Shown here one piece after another: positions 1-12,317 of a stretch of 64,000 nt of DNA. Each line of letters opens with the position of its first letter. Positions within the stretch are counted from its first letter, which is position 1. The notes beneath the pieces are model-generated. The model searched no databases and was not told where the DNA came from. It was given only the letters and a program-made list of their open reading frames with translations. This stretch comes from Phytophthora quininea (taxonomy: Eukaryota; Oomycota; Peronosporomycetes; Peronosporales; Peronosporaceae): assembly GCA_011947345.1 (NCBI GenBank), contig JAAVTG010000042.1, positions 1-64,000 on the forward strand. The letters are read 5' to 3'. The position numbers were made by a program, and so were the translations under genes.

Positions 1-1342
1 CCTGCCAACTCGTCGAACAAGACCGCACAGCACTTCAACGACAAGATACACAATTAGATCGATGCATTGCAATTGTTTTCCTGAGAAATTGACATTGTTC
101 CAATATTGATTGTGTCGAGCGTCTCGGCAACAATCCATATACAATGGATATTGTCCGATGCCTGGTTGAGAATTGACGACTTTATCGACGTTACATCGGT
201 TCTCAGCAGCCTGCCAGTTGAATTGGCAGCCGTTTGGCTGTACATCTTGCCAGGACAACAACCGCCACAGTTAGCGAGAAATGGTAAACTCGCATTCTTG
301 CTCATTGTCGAGCTACTACCGATAGTACTACAGTAGACGCGAGGCGCTGGATTTGGACGGTCAATATTCGCCAAGTACGCGATGGCTCAGCGGTCGAGCC
401 GGCAAGGCTTTCGGAGAGATCATTTTTCTGTCGTTCTCATTCAGCAGGGCTCTGAAGTATGCCATATTACTACGCATACTTTTCTGAAGAGGCCTCGGAA
501 TACATATCCCCACACTTATGAGTATTCAAACGCGTACCGTGGCATTTCTTCTAGGCATTCTAGTGGAGCTCAGCCCGGATAGACTCGACACTGTGGACAT
601 CCCACAAATCCCGGTTGTACATCAGCATCATCAGCATCTGCAGAGTCTCGGTATTCATGGACTTCCGTAAGTCTGTGTCTACGAGCTTCACACTCGAGAA
701 GAACCTCTCGCACTCGTTGGAGGTTGGAGGCACGTAGGCCAGGTCGTCGTAGGGAGCCCTGTGTGCTGTTCTACGCTTCTTAAACGCCTGAGTTACAATT
801 GAGCCCGCCTCAGCTTCGCTTTCCTGCTCAAGGGCGCGGCGGTTTTGACGAACTGGGGCACAAGCAGCACACTCGGAAGGCGTCAACGTCTCCCCCGCGC
901 TGCAGCTTTACTATCCCCGTCTCCAGAGCAGAGTAGGTCACGATAGATGCCGTCGCCTTCAAACGGTTCTTTAGCTGAGGAAACATTTTAATGGTCTGGT
1001 CCAGCAGTCGGCGAGCCCCAGACAACGTCAAAGTGGTCTTTGCAGGGCCAAAGTAACATCTCCCAACTGCTTCAGGTCCTTCAGGAGCGTTTTCACCTTG
1101 GACGAATTGCTGCGGCTTAGCACAAGAGGCAGGATTTCGTATTTCTTTAGAACTCCCCGTTCAATTGACTGAAGAGCTGGCTCCAACTTGGTGAAGCGCA
1201 GCTGCATTTCATACGTGCAGGACCACCTTGTATCATTACTCAGCACTGGTGCTAGCGGACTCGTACGCAGGAGAATCGCTCTGCCTTTTATCGTTCGTAG
1301 CTTTACCATCAGCGATTGAACTTTAGCGTTCAAAGTTTCACG
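1..1342. repeat. Left copy of a 1.34-kb duplicated segment
   Basis: This stretch recurs in the same orientation at 53,447-54,787. I see the two copies as essentially identical, apart from one C in a C-run (five C at about 890-894 here, four C in the other copy). It contains 444 bp of DNA outside the hAT element, the left hAT inverted repeat, and the C-terminal half of the transposase, so it is a segmental copy and not an independent transposition. The window begins inside the copy, so its left limit is not visible. Confidence 0.93.
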
Positions 1343-2181
1343 GGGAGCTAGGAAATCAGTCACCGCTAAATTAAAGCGGTGGCTAGTACACCCAATCAAC
1401 GGAATAGCACCTTTCCGAAATCCGATACTTCGGTTCACGCTACAGTTATCTCCGGCCATGAACTTTACGCATTCCCACAGCTTGTTGTAGCGCGTCAACA
1501 TGTCGGCCAGGAGATCGAACATACTCTGTGCGCTCAGATCCTCTTCTTCATCCAGAGGACAAAAGGCCAAAAACACGAACTTGCGCGTAAAGCACCTTAG
1601 GTCCTCGTAGTACTCATTCTTGTTGGTGTTGCTGGGAGGTCTTTCCCGTGGTTCATGGAGGGGTCGTTGAACACTGCAAAAATCGCAACATAGTGCCTTG
1701 AGGAGCTGCTCCAGCCGTCCCAAACAGTTCCAAACGAATCTGGCAACTCTGCAGTTACCCGATCTTCGACAAAATCACGTAGCTGCATCAAGTAGCGCTT
1801 GATTGTGACGGCTGAGACCGGAGAGAGCGACGTGTTTTGGCGTGTGACCTTGTTCTCGACGAAGGTGACCGGTAGGCGACCCATTACTAGTCACTCACAC
1901 CAGTGATACAGATCCTGCGTTCGCTGGTCTACTACATGTAGATTCAGTGGGTCGCGCTCGCGCCGAACTCGCTCGGCCAGCTCCATGTAGTTCGCGTGCT
2001 TCGCGCGCAGGTACTTGAGCAGGTTCGAGAACCCGTGCTCGCTCTTGTATGTTTTGTGGCATGTATTGCACGCAAAGTTGTCGTTCCCAAGTGTTGTGAA
2101 CAGAAGAGAGCAGGTGTCATTGTTCGACAGCGGCATGGTGTCAACGGCGGCGCTGGTTGATTGTGAGGGAGCGGGAATCAA
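560..2181 (-). pseudogene. hAT-family transposase, frameshifted
   Basis: Read on the minus strand the product runs from 2,181 to 560 through at least three frames (breaks near 1,890, 1,620-1,720 and 890). In order it shows: a BED-type zinc finger (CNTC pair, then LLKYLRAKH, where the usual first His is Tyr); the WDGWSSSSRHYVAIFAVF block; GDNCSVNRSIG followed by PLIGCTSHRFNLAV, both typical of the hAT catalytic core; and a C-terminal dimerisation block with ECERFFSSVKLVDTDLRKSM and LMYNRDLWDV. Intact hAT transposases catalyse cut-and-paste transposition. The C-run break at about 890 is absent from the second copy (54,006-54,476), where the dimerisation region reads through. Confidence 0.85.
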
Positions 2182-2334
2182 GAAAATGAGGTTCCAGACA
2201 GCTCATTTAATTCTGAACCTGTCTATGCTTCATTAGCAAGCGTACGAGTGGAGGTTATGCTGCATCAGCGGGCGTATAGCGCTTCGTCAGACTGACGGTA
2301 GGCTGGCGGTAGTTCTGAGAATCCCCAGCAACGT

Positions 2335-2353
2335 ACTTTTGGTATTCAAAAGT
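2335..2353. repeat. Short palindrome next to the LINE insertion site
   Basis: ACTTTTG-GTATT-CAAAAGT forms a 7-bp stem with a 5-base loop, 12 bp outside the left LINE target-site duplication and inside the hAT element. It may simply be hAT subterminal sequence. Confidence 0.4.
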
Positions 2354-2364
2354 ATGATGGCACC

Positions 2365-2380
2365 TTTAGAATACACCACG
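2365..2380. repeat. LINE target-site duplication, left copy
   Basis: TTTAGAATACACCACG, repeated exactly at 8,724-8,739. It brackets the non-LTR retrotransposon precisely. Confidence 0.9.
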
Positions 2381-2449
2381 AGAATCGTTTTTGCTGGCTA
2401 CCCCCAAAGACGAACCCTAACCGCCTTCTCTTCGAGAACAATGTAATCG

Positions 2450-4553
2450 ATGGCCGATCATCTGCTGGCGCAGCAGTACTCGCGCCTCCGCAAGACGGAT
2501 GCCTCAGTGCTGTCCGAGCCACGCTTGGCTGACGATGATGCAGCACGCCTAGTCGAAGCCTACGAACGCAATGATACTTCGGCGTCCGAGTACCTCTCGC
2601 TGATAACGAAGGCTCGTCCGTTCACGCCACCACCAGCTGGATACTCGGTGATCATCGATAGCGGGACCCACTACTCTGCGGTGGCAATGCCGCTTGTCTT
2701 CAAGTCCTTCATCCAAGACCACGACAGTTCTGTCGTGGACGAGCTGCTGGCTGGTCACGAAATGGCGCAACTGGAGAAAATTTCTCCAGGAGGCGTTCTC
2801 GTCCGAGTTAGGTCGAGCGACGCTGAAAGGAAGCTCGTCGGGCAGGAAGTCATGCTTCTCGGTCGCAAATTCAAAATCAAACTCCAGTCGCCCCTGTTGA
2901 ACAAGTTCTTCCTGAATATCTTCGGAATCTGCTCGACGGAGATCGCGAATGAGTTGTTCATGGGCTTTGCAGCTCTCGGGGCAAGACCACTGTTTCTGAC
3001 ACCCCGTGGTGTTAACCTGGATGCTCAAGTGACGACAACGACATGGAGATTTACTTTGGAAAAGAACTGCCGCCAAAATGCCTGATGGTACGCGGCTTTG
3101 TGACGAATCAACTCGTCCATGGGAGAATGCTCTTCACGGCTAGAGGAAGGCGTTCGCTAGCACTACCTGAGCGATCTGTGAGCTTTCGGAGATCCCCTTA
3201 TGCACTGGAATTGTTGTACAGCCCCTAGTGGAATCCTTGACAGCCGTTCACAATGGACAAGCAAAACCACCTATAACCAAGATTGACAAACCCCGAATGC
3301 ATCCAAACCATGGCCAACTTCCAGCAATGCCGAGGGTTTCATCGCCTCCAGGAACGCAACAAGAGATGGCTTCGCCAGTACTTCACGCTCATTACCGTGA
3401 AGAAGTTGCAATGGAAATTCCACCAAACGCTCGCGCTCATGACCGTGAAAACGAAATGGCGACGAAAACTCAAAAGAGTGACTTCCAGGAGGCTGGACCA
3501 GGCAATAACAGTGAGAGCGAGTGCATCCCGAATGAACAAATGGATGCCGAAATGGCTTCTGCCACAAGTGAAGAAGACGTGGACGTGGACATGACACGTC
3601 AAATGGAGTCGGGTTTCAAACGCGACAATCGCTCCTTTGCGGACAATAATCCGTATGAAGTATTGGACACAATGGAGCGCGATTTCAGATTTTGAGCCGG
3701 ACGTCCCGACCGAGATGACAGCAGGATTGCTGATGCTGCCGAAGTTAATCGAAGTTGATGAGGCACAAGAACCACTTCCAACGAAAAGACGAACAAAGAG
3801 CGTGAACTCCCCCGCGCTCAAGGCAGATGATCAAGTGCTCATATCAGCAGAATCGACCCGACTTGAAGCATGCAAGGATCGAGTAGCTCAAAATATGCAG
3901 CACATGGACAATGTCAACGAGCTGATGAACAACTCCAAAAACATGGACAGAGTTGTTGAGTCCATAAAAACTTTCCCAACAGCATGGTCAACTGCACTAT
4001 GTGGCGATCTTGCCCACGAAGGACTCAAAGTCGAGGAACTTGCGGAGCTCCACCTACTGGACCGCATTTTAGCGCAGACCTCTGATGAAGACCCCGCCAC
4101 ATCTTTCCACAAGCGAGCGGTAGCATCGAAACTCCCTCTTGGAAAAACACGCCGAAGTTACGTGCATTTCCTGCAAAAAGCGCTTGTAGGAAAACCAACG
4201 AGACACAAGAAACTTGGCACATTCTGACACTACTCAGCTGCTTTGAACTGCTACTAATGAGCGCATGTCCCTTTGTTTTCGGGTCAAATCAATGGTTAAA
4301 GTACCTAGTTGGCCAAGACGAAACGGGGATTGCCCACGCCCACATGCGACTTTTACCAGACACAACACTGCTACAGCTCCTTCGTTCGCAGTTGTGTCAA
4401 CAACTACTGGGCAAACTTGCTGAGATGCTACCTGGGAGTGACATCCTAGATGATATCGTAGCATTGCGTGACAGCGAATTGACCGTGGAAGACGTCCCGG
4501 TCATAGCGTCGAACTCGTTGACACCAGAAGATGAGGTGGACGTGGAAAACTAA
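2450..4553 (+). pseudogene. LINE ORF1 protein, frameshifted
   Basis: Open segments in shifting frames (2,450-3,085; 3,043-3,228; 3,228-3,695; 3,637-4,227; 4,257-4,553) together make a protein of roughly 700 residues. The first ATG is at 2,450. The last segment ends at a TAA one base before the ORF2 ATG, matching a compact ORF1-ORF2 junction. I recognise no zinc knuckle or RRM. By position it is the nucleic-acid-binding ORF1 protein that coats the LINE RNA. Breaks lie at about 3,060, 3,230, 3,650 and 4,230. Confidence 0.75.
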
Positions 4554-4554
4554 G

Positions 4555-7500
4555 ATGACTATGAGTATGGACATTGGACAATCGTGTAAAATATTGACAT
4601 GGAATGTGCATGGGATTAAACGAGGAGGCAGCAATATCATCTCGCCACATCTCAAGCATTACTACTTCTCGTGTAACCAAGAAACGAGATTTAAAGACCA
4701 AACACAAGCAGACAGATTCAAATACTTGGTGAACCAAAATTTTGGAGGACGTGTCTTCGTATCAGACAAGAATGGAGCTTCGCAGAAAACCTTATTTCCT
4801 AGGAGCGCAGACGTGGCTACGATTGTACACGGGCCGTGTCCAGGAGCGAAAACTGCAACTATCATTGAAGCGAAGACGATCCCAAACCGATACTTGCTTG
4901 TTAAACTAAGCTGGGAAGACCGCGCGTGCTACATCCACAATATCCACGCCCCAAATGATGCGGCATCGAGGAAGGATCTCTTCCAACAACTCCCCACAGA
5001 TTTTGAAGAAGACTCACTGCATATTGTTTGTGGTGATTTCAATTTGGCATTTGATCCTGAGCTGGATTCAATTTCCAGTGTAGCGAGAACTGATTCTAGT
5101 GTGGCAGTTTTACGAGACTGGCTGATAAACCTGGACGTTGTGGACGCATGGAGGATCCAACACCCTAGCGATCAATTTTTTCTGGCCCGCGCCCTCGGCG
5201 CAACCGACTAGATTACATCTTCACCTCGGATGGATTGTTCTCCGCTGGGTATCATGACTCAGGATACCAAGTATGGGATGAAAGTGATCACATGGCTCAT
5301 CAAGTCGAACTTACGTCGTGGCACCATCCAACGGGGCCAGGATTCTGGAAGCTACCAGATTGGTTGCTGCGGGTTTCAGAGCTTAAAATGGACATTCAAA
5401 AGGAAGCTGAACTTCTACTTCCCGTCCTACGGGCATCGAATAACCCCGGTATTGTGTGGAAATCGTGGAAACAAAGAATGAAATCCTATCTCAAAATGTG
5501 CCAGCGTAACATGAAGTCCACAGCAGCGGCAGAACTAACCCTGGCTCGACAACAATTTGAAGAATGTGCAGCTGCCGTTGCCCGTGATGAAAATGACGAG
5601 AACGCTGCTGTCGACATGTATTTTGCGAAACAACGATACGCGGAGAGCAAACAAGTTTGGACAGACCTCAGAAGCAGTATAAATTTCGAGCGAACTGCGA
5701 CGTTGACAGAACGGAGTTCGACATTCTTTTTCGAGTCCCACGATATAATCTACGGAGCACTCCAATTCGATCGATTAAACTTGCAAACGGAACAAAGTCC
5801 AACGATCCGTCGGAAATAACACGATGCTTTCAAAAGCACTGGGCTAGCATTTTTGGTGATACGAGGTTCAATCAAGACCGAGCCAAGCTCGATGAGCCCG
5901 CGCAAGGCCGACTGGTAGACTCGATCGACCGGAAACAAAAGCCAGAGGCGAAGAAAAACCTTGAAAGTGATCTAACAGATGAAGAGTTTAGTTGCGCCAT
6001 CCGATCGATGGGATCTCACTCTGCCCCAGGCCCAGACGGGTTTACCTCGGCCTTCTACCAGGTCGACCCAGAAATGTTTGGAAAAAATTACGCATTGTCT
6101 TCAATTACCAATTGGAAAGAGGTGAGCTACTATCCGCACCAACGTTACGCGTCGGTTGCACTTCTATTCAAGAAAGGCCACCGAGATAACCCTGGCAATT
6201 TCCGACTCATTACACTGATTCCCGTTGAAACCAAAATATTATCTAAGGTACTAACAGCCCGACTCAAACCTTTGATTTCAGGTCTGGTACACCCAGATCA
6301 AAAGGTTTTATCCCAGGAAGATCCATTCACCACTAAGTGATGCTTGCTCGTGACCTTCAGCACTTAGTTACAACCAATAGAGGAAAAGGAATTGCTACCT
6401 TCCACGACTTCGCCAAAGCATATGACCGAGTGAACCGCTATTATCTATTTAAAGTTATGGAACGCCAAGGTTTTGGTCACCGTTTTCTCGCATGGATACG
6501 TCTACTGTATAATGGTGCAAAATGCTCGCTGATGATCAATGGATGGGCCCAAGACCCGCTGGAGCCGTCTCGTGGAGTAAAACAAGGAGACCCGCTATCA
6601 CCGTTTTTATTTGCGCTGTCGTTGGAACCACTTAGTAACATTCTTCGTGCAGAAAGAGAGCGGGGAGTGCGAGTTGATGATACGCTCATAATTCCTGTAG
6701 CAGTTTTTGCTGATGACACAGTTCTATTCTCTCAAGATGCCACCCAACTGGAGAAACAGCTAGCAATTGTGGAGTGCTATTGTGAAGGATCGGGAGCGAA
6801 ATTGAACAACTCCAAGAGTGTAATAATGAGCCTGAATAACCAACGCAAAGCACCTACGATGGAACCGCTCCGATCACTGCAAAAAGGGAGACAACCAAGT
6901 ACTTGGGGATACCGTTTGGAAACTTTGACACATCGAATCAATTGGCCACTCAACTAGATCGCAAATTGACAATGCGGCTTCAAGTCTGGAAAGGAAGAGC
7001 ACGGACGCTGATGGGAAGGCGGCTCATTGTTCAAGCTGTTATTCTATCAATAATTTGGTACTTTACGACAACAGTGAACATTCCTGTGCGATTCATCAAA
7101 AGATGGCAGAGCCTGATAACCCGATACATTCTCTACAACAGAATTGATACTGGTCGTGGAGGAATTAATATTGTTCCCTCTTCATTTGCCACCCAAACCA
7201 AAGAGAATGATGGTGTTGGTGTGCCAGTAATACTGGATAGCATTCGAAAGCAGCGCTTTCTCCTCCTCCAACAAGTTGTGCAGGTACTACATTGCCACAA
7301 AGAGGAAAGTTCAGCTGTCTGGTATAGACCTATTGCAGAGTTATTACGACTTCGTTATGGAGTATTCACACGCCAGTGGCCTGGAGATTTTCTCTTCCAA
7401 AATCCCCCAGCTCCGCCCGGATGGAAAGCAACCATGCTACCATTATGGTGGAGAAAGTTGTTAAAGGAATGGAAAAACTTCAAATGGCCAAGGCAGGATC

Positions 7501-8639
7501 GACTACAATACACACGAACAAAACGTCTGCAATATGCGCTCTTCTCCCCGATCTGGTCGAATACGTCGGATGACTTTAAAACAAGTCAAACGGGACGCTT
7601 GGCACGAAAGTCACTTGGAGAAGGAACTGTAAAGTTCAAGCGATTATGCCGAGAATTGGCAGCAAAACAGATATGGTGTCTACAAGACCTATTGAACCCG
7701 TCAAAACGATGGCCTACCCGATTAGAATTCCTCCATCGAGTATGCGCTGAAGTTCAATCGATTCTCGGAACCAAAGTGGAGCTGCGTGATATTGTGCATT
7801 TATATCGCCAATTGACACAAATATTTCATCGTGTACTGCCACACCCAGAAGTAGGAGGGATAAATACCGAATCTCGAGAAGCAGCGCCACCAATTCATGG
7901 AGTTAGTGGAGATAAAACGGCACGATTCTTCCCGAAACTGCGCCCACAAGACTGGATCAGATTACAATCCATTAAAACGACACAAGAACATCCCATGCGG
8001 TTACTTGGTTGCTCACAACAACGAATCCACTCAACATTATCGTAGATTATCTGGCTTCGAAGGTGTTTAACGCCTGTTGTGCATGACGTGATGTTGAGGC
8101 TGTTTCTCGGAGACCTCATTGTGGGATCAAGACTCTACTTCCTACTGCCATTGCGTCCTACAATTCAACAATGCGTGAGGAACAAATGCAATGCCATTGA
8201 AACAGTGGAGCACTGCTTTTTTCCTGCCCTACTATAGTGAAAATTTGGAGGTCACTATGGTTACCACAGAGCAAAGCTTTCAGGCTCGATCTTCAGTGGA
8301 GACTGCTTCTATTCCCAAACCGGGGATATTCTTCCAGGATGGAGACAACACCAAAAATTACTCCAACTGCTGTGGAGTGTACACACAGCGATTGTGTTTC
8401 ACGCGATCTGGAGACTGCGGAACGACATTCTCTTTGAAGAAACTCAGGCGGAGGAACTGCACATCGAAAATGTGATGTCTTCGTTTAGACGGCACCACCA
8501 GTCCATGTATCAACACGCAGAAGAGATTGGAATCAATGGCGATAGCTTGAAACTAGCCCTCATACGATTGGGCTTTGAGGCGCCAAAGGATGTGAATTTA
8601 CCTCCGCCCCAGCAAACAATTTGGATACCTCGACTGTGA
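4555..8639 (+). pseudogene. LINE ORF2: endonuclease and reverse transcriptase, frameshifted
   Basis: The N-terminal segment (4,555-5,211) is an exonuclease-endonuclease-phosphatase domain, with ILTWNVHGI at the start, a CNQETRF block and HIVCGDFNLAF. The reverse transcriptase follows at about 5,990-6,850: SAPGPDGFTSAFY, the F-RLITLIPVETKILSKVL block, FHDFAKAYDRV, RGVKQGDPLSPFLFALSLEPL and the catalytic FADDT. The C-terminal part runs to 8,639. The protein nicks target DNA and primes reverse transcription there. At least five frame breaks occur (near 5,210, 5,700, 6,330, 6,900 and 8,050-8,390), so the copy is inactive as read. Confidence 0.88.
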
Positions 8640-8723
8640 CCAAATCACTCTTTTCTTACCTGTTAGTTTGGTAGGTAGCTAGATGAATTATCCTTTACCT
8701 AGTTAATCAACTTTATTCTCTCT

Positions 8724-8739
8724 TTTAGAATACACCACG
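8724..8739. repeat. LINE target-site duplication, right copy
   Basis: Exact repeat of 2,365-2,380. The hAT sequence resumes directly after it and reaches its right inverted repeat at 8,777-8,793. Confidence 0.9.
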
Positions 8740-8934
8740 CCGTACAAAGTATTTTATGTATTCTCGAGAATGTATTCATACTTCAGAGCCCTGACATTCA
8801 GTGAAATGGGAGGCGTGCTGCATATTCAGCAGCACTAAGAACTCAAGTGTATTTAGCGGTGCCTCAGCGCTTGCTGCTGAGGTTGCCCATGATGAATCAC
8901 CGCTGAGACGCTTGAGTTTATCATATCATTTGCC

Positions 8935-9967
8935 AGTGTGAGTGATCGAACCTCTGGCATGTGGATGTAGCGTTGGTAGGCGTCGGAGCGCCATCGGCCC
9001 AACTGCTTTACGTCGCGCCACCGTTTCGCAGCGAGTGCGTACCGTATCTTGATGGGTCTTGGGACGAGTTAGCGGCGGCTGTCTTGATCAGAGTTGCCAT
9101 GTCCTGAGCTTGTAGAACTATACCCTAGCTGACGGTGCATATTGGTTGGTTATCAGCGATATGTAGACTTTGATGATGCTGAACTAGGCTCCATAGTGCG
9201 TGTATGGGGAACAACCACGGAGTCCCCGATCGACCGGCAATTCGTGCACAACCTTAAAAAAAAACTGGTCATTCTTTCCGCCTCGAAATTGAATCGCCGC
9301 CTCATGTACTTCATTGAAGTCGTGGGTTGATGTGACATCGCGACGAAGGAAGCTTATATCTAATCGGTTGAGCGCGAAATGATGAACGTGTCGTCCATGA
9401 GCTAAATATTCTGACCTTTCAGAAGAAGGAACCAGCCCACGACCGCAGCCCCCACAAGACGCGGTCGTGTGGGTTGGTGAAATCGAGGAATCGGTGCATG
9501 TATCGGGGCGTGGTGATTGTAACCGGTGCTTTTCTTGCCGGGGCCGCGTCTTTCCGCCGCATACCGGTGACTGCCAGTCTGTGTCCCGGCAGGAGTCTGA
9601 TCTGGTACCCGAGAACTTGCTGATGATGCCACCAGACATGGCTAATTTTGGCGAGCACAATCTGGGCAGAGTTTCCGACGGATGAGGTGTTCCAGCCGTA
9701 CTTCCAGCGGTATGTTGTAAATAATCCGAGTTGATATGAATGTTGTTCCGGGTCTTGTGGCAGCCACTTCGGTAGGTTGAGCATGCGACACCACGAGCAC
9801 CATTGCTTCCATGCAGTGTCGTATTTGATCTTGGAGTTCTTGGCCAGTGATTGGGATTGAAGCTCGTCAAAACGTTGAGATAATTCTCCTGCAAGTTGTC
9901 TAAAACCTGTACCTGTGACCACGCAACAGAAAAAATAATCCAAATAGCATCGAATGGCGTCGACCAT
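8935..9967 (-). pseudogene. DIRS-type tyrosine recombinase, broken
   Basis: The N-terminal core-binding part includes SKIKYDTAWKQWCSWCRML (about 9,840-9,790) followed by helices ending near FTNPHDRVLWGLR. After a frame change the sequence continues with FALNRLDISFLRRDV and FRGGKNDQF. The catalytic end lies near 9,070-8,940: YGTHSLRNGGAT holds the His-x-x-Arg pair, and GRWRSDAYQRYI carries the tyrosine nucleophile region. These two motifs are read in different frames over overlapping DNA (about 9,005-9,035), so a deletion has removed sequence between them. The intact enzyme would insert circular cDNA by site-specific recombination. Confidence 0.78.
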
Positions 9968-11574
9968 GCCCGGGATGCTGCATCCGCCGCAACGTTTTTT
10001 TTTCCCGGGAGATGATTCGCGAAAACACGGACGTTGAATACTGCCTCACCATGTCCAATTGCTCGACATAATTCTTGTCCCCGTATGTTGGGAGAGCGTA
10101 GATTGTTGGTCCACGCAACGGCCGATGTATTATCACTCCAACAGTTGATAATCACCATTTGCCGGCTGTATTTTCATGCCACGTCGGGCCCTAAGTCCAA
10201 AGAGCCAATGCAACACAAAAATACTCTCTGAGGTTAACAGAGAAGTTTTCTGAATCCCGCGCGTTCTTGTTGATCCAACTGGCTTCTTCTTCAAAGCGAG
10301 CTTGTAAAACCTCATTGACGGCAGGGTGTAGTACAGCTAAACCCAAGTTGGACGCATCCATGTAGATATGAAACATCGGCGTCGGGTTGGCGACTCCCAA
10401 ATACGGATAGCGGTAATTCTTGTAGATGTCCAGTGTGAAGGATGTTGTAAAACCACTGTAGGTCTTGTAAGGCATCCTTTGACAGCAGAATGCGACTGAA
10501 TCGCGGCGTTGTATTGCACATATTCTGGAGATTCTGGTAAAGGGTCGCGCTGCCCGCTAACATGAGCAAACGTGGCGCAAACTTTCAAGCACTTTCATCA
10601 GTTCTGTTTTGGTCGCATTTCCCTGGGAGGTTAGCTGCAAGACACGATCTAACGCTATAACAATTTTGTCTTCTGCATTGACACGGTGCGTTTCACTTGA
10701 TCCCAAATGAGTCCTAGAGCTGACATGCGTGTTTCCCATTTCGAAAACTTCTTGTCGTTAATAGCACGTGGCCCCAGAATGACCAGCATTGCGTGACGCA
10801 AGGTGCCTTCGTCCAGTTCCAAGCAATCCGCTGGGTCGTGCTCAATTAATACGTGATCGTCAACCCATTCAAAACCGAAAAGTTCTCGGCGTCATGGCTT
10901 GACGACACGGACGCTGGTGAATTTGCTGCCATGAGCTGCGTAATAGCTCTACCAAAGACACCATAAAAGGAAGACGATCTGGATCATCCAAACGGAGCAG
11001 ACAAGTCTATCACAACGGCGTTCTCTTTAGGAATTCTGCCGGCCATCCAGTGAACATTATCAGCCGCTGTCATGAGATGACGGAACGCGGTTTTGATGTC
11101 ACCTTTGAGCATCCCAATGATCAGCGTTGGATAGCGTAGATGCAAGTCTTCGATTCGATCCGCCAGGACAACCACGTAGTAATATCGAAGGTGACTATTA
11201 GGATATGGTCGATTTGGAGGAGGCCATGTCCACCGTGGTTTGATGCCACCTTTCATAGTGGCCACGACGATTTCGGCGTGCTTGTATCCTTTGAGTAGAG
11301 ATTTCGCTACGACTGGAAACAAGGCTTTATTGGGTCGCGGATCATGTTTCGTTTCGCCGCGCACAAGTCTTGCGGCATCTGCAACATCCAAGTCAAATTT
11401 CCGAACGACATCAGATAAGGAGTGCTGAGCGACTTTATCTATTCCGACGGAGGCACAATCGGGCCAAAACCCCATCGAGCGCAATCGACAACTTGTCAAT
11501 GCTTCAGATCGCAGTAATTGCAGCTCAAGCTGCGACCGAATGATTTTGCTCGTCTGCACCGATAGTACAGGCAA
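9960..11574 (-). pseudogene. DIRS-type reverse transcriptase and RNase H, frameshifted
   Basis: The RT palm begins with GMLKGDIKTAFRHLM (about 11,110-11,070; the motif A aspartate is in GDIKTAF) and continues, after a frame change, through FGFEWVDDHVLIEHD, whose VDD catalytic pair is at 10,855-10,863. RNase H follows: FHIYMDASNLGLAVL near 10,370, SDNTSAVAWTN at about 10,140, and HLPGKKNVAADAASR near 10,000. This is the normal DIRS order. Frame breaks lie near 10,980, 10,640 and 10,180. Confidence 0.82.
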
Positions 11575-11589
11575 AACCGACTCAAGTTT

Positions 11590-12116
11590 CTATAGTGAAC
11601 TCGGGGGCGTCCTGTTCGTCGCAACAGGCCCGCCCAACTTCTTTCTCTCCGGGACTAACCTAAATTGAAAGAGTTGGCACTCGGAAATCCCTTGCATTGT
11701 CGTACACAACGAAGGAACCTTTGCCATTGTCGTACACAATGGAGTGGCCAATTTACCTGGAATCACCGTTAAGGTAGAGGTCGACCATTGGCACTTAAAA
11801 TGGCAGCACATTGAGTGTACTGTTGGTTGGGGTGGCTTTTTCGTGAACGACGCACCCCGCTCGTCGTCCTGATGGATTCATAATGAAGCATGCTCGGCTT
11901 TAATTTCTCCAAAATGGCGACGAATGAGACTCTTGACTCCGGGATGCAGTGATTCAGGCACAAGTGTGCTCGACCGGAGTAGCATCGTGAATCTTTTGTT
12001 ATCTTGCACCCGTGATTAAATAAGAATCGAAGACACAGCTTCTGGTCATCTCTATTCGGTATGAGATAGTCAACTTCTTTTGGGATCGGCGATCGGCACG
12101 AGATGACCTGTGACAC
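11590..12116 (-). pseudogene. Gag-like Cys/His motif segment of the DIRS-type element
   Basis: Minus-strand frame from 12,116 shows a cysteine/histidine cluster (CLRFLFNHGCK, then a C and further H and C residues, near 12,030-11,940). It resembles the CCCH-like nucleic-acid-binding motif found upstream of the RT in DIRS and Ngaro elements. The segment ends in stops and frame changes before the RT. Assignment rests on this motif and on position. Confidence 0.55.
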
Positions 12117-12317
12117 GATGTGAAACTGGATATTTTTCTATGGGATGCGTTGGGCGCATAATGACGGCACGTGATAGGATAGTTTGAATATTTGAACGGG
12201 CAATTACAAGTGCGTGCAAGTGGGAGTAGGCTTGGGCGCAGCTGCGCTGGACGCGAGAGGTCTACAAAGGAGATGTCTATAGGCTGGGAAGTGCGCGCAA
12301 GGGTGATACGAATACAC

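Larger units (their letters stand above)
2381..8723 (+). mobile_element. Full-length L1-like non-LTR retrotransposon (LINE)
   Basis: A 6,343-bp element bounded by a perfect 16-bp target-site duplication (2,365-2,380 and 8,724-8,739). It has a short 5' leader of about 70 bp, a decayed ORF1 (2,450-4,553), an ORF2 that starts one base after the ORF1 stop (ATG at 4,555) and runs to 8,639, and an 84-bp 3' tail that ends in a pyrimidine-rich stretch without a poly(A) run. The length and intact ends suggest full-length insertion. The many frame breaks mean it is no longer autonomous, if the sequence is right. Confidence 0.92.
445..8793 (-). mobile_element. hAT DNA transposon, split by a LINE
   Basis: A perfect 17-bp terminal inverted repeat delimits the element: CAGGGCTCTGAAGTATG at 445-461 and its reverse complement at 8,777-8,793. 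The flanking 8-mers, TCATTCAG at 437-444 and ACATTCAG at 8,794-8,801, agree in 7 of 8 positions, as expected for a slightly aged 8-bp hAT target-site duplication. Removing the nested LINE and one copy of its duplication leaves about 2.0 kb, a normal compact hAT size. The transposase lies on the minus strand at 560-2,181 and is broken. Confidence 0.85.
8935..12116 (-). mobile_element. DIRS/Ngaro-type tyrosine-recombinase retroelement, decayed
   Basis: Read on the minus strand the order is a cysteine/histidine gag-like motif (12,116-11,770), reverse transcriptase (11,574-10,650), RNase H (10,475-9,960) and tyrosine recombinase (9,967-8,935). That order, with a recombinase in place of an integrase and no LTR-Gypsy-style integrase, is diagnostic of the DIRS order of retrotransposons. 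I could not find the terminal or internal repeats that would delimit it. The hAT insertion begins just past its 3' end. Confidence 0.8.
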
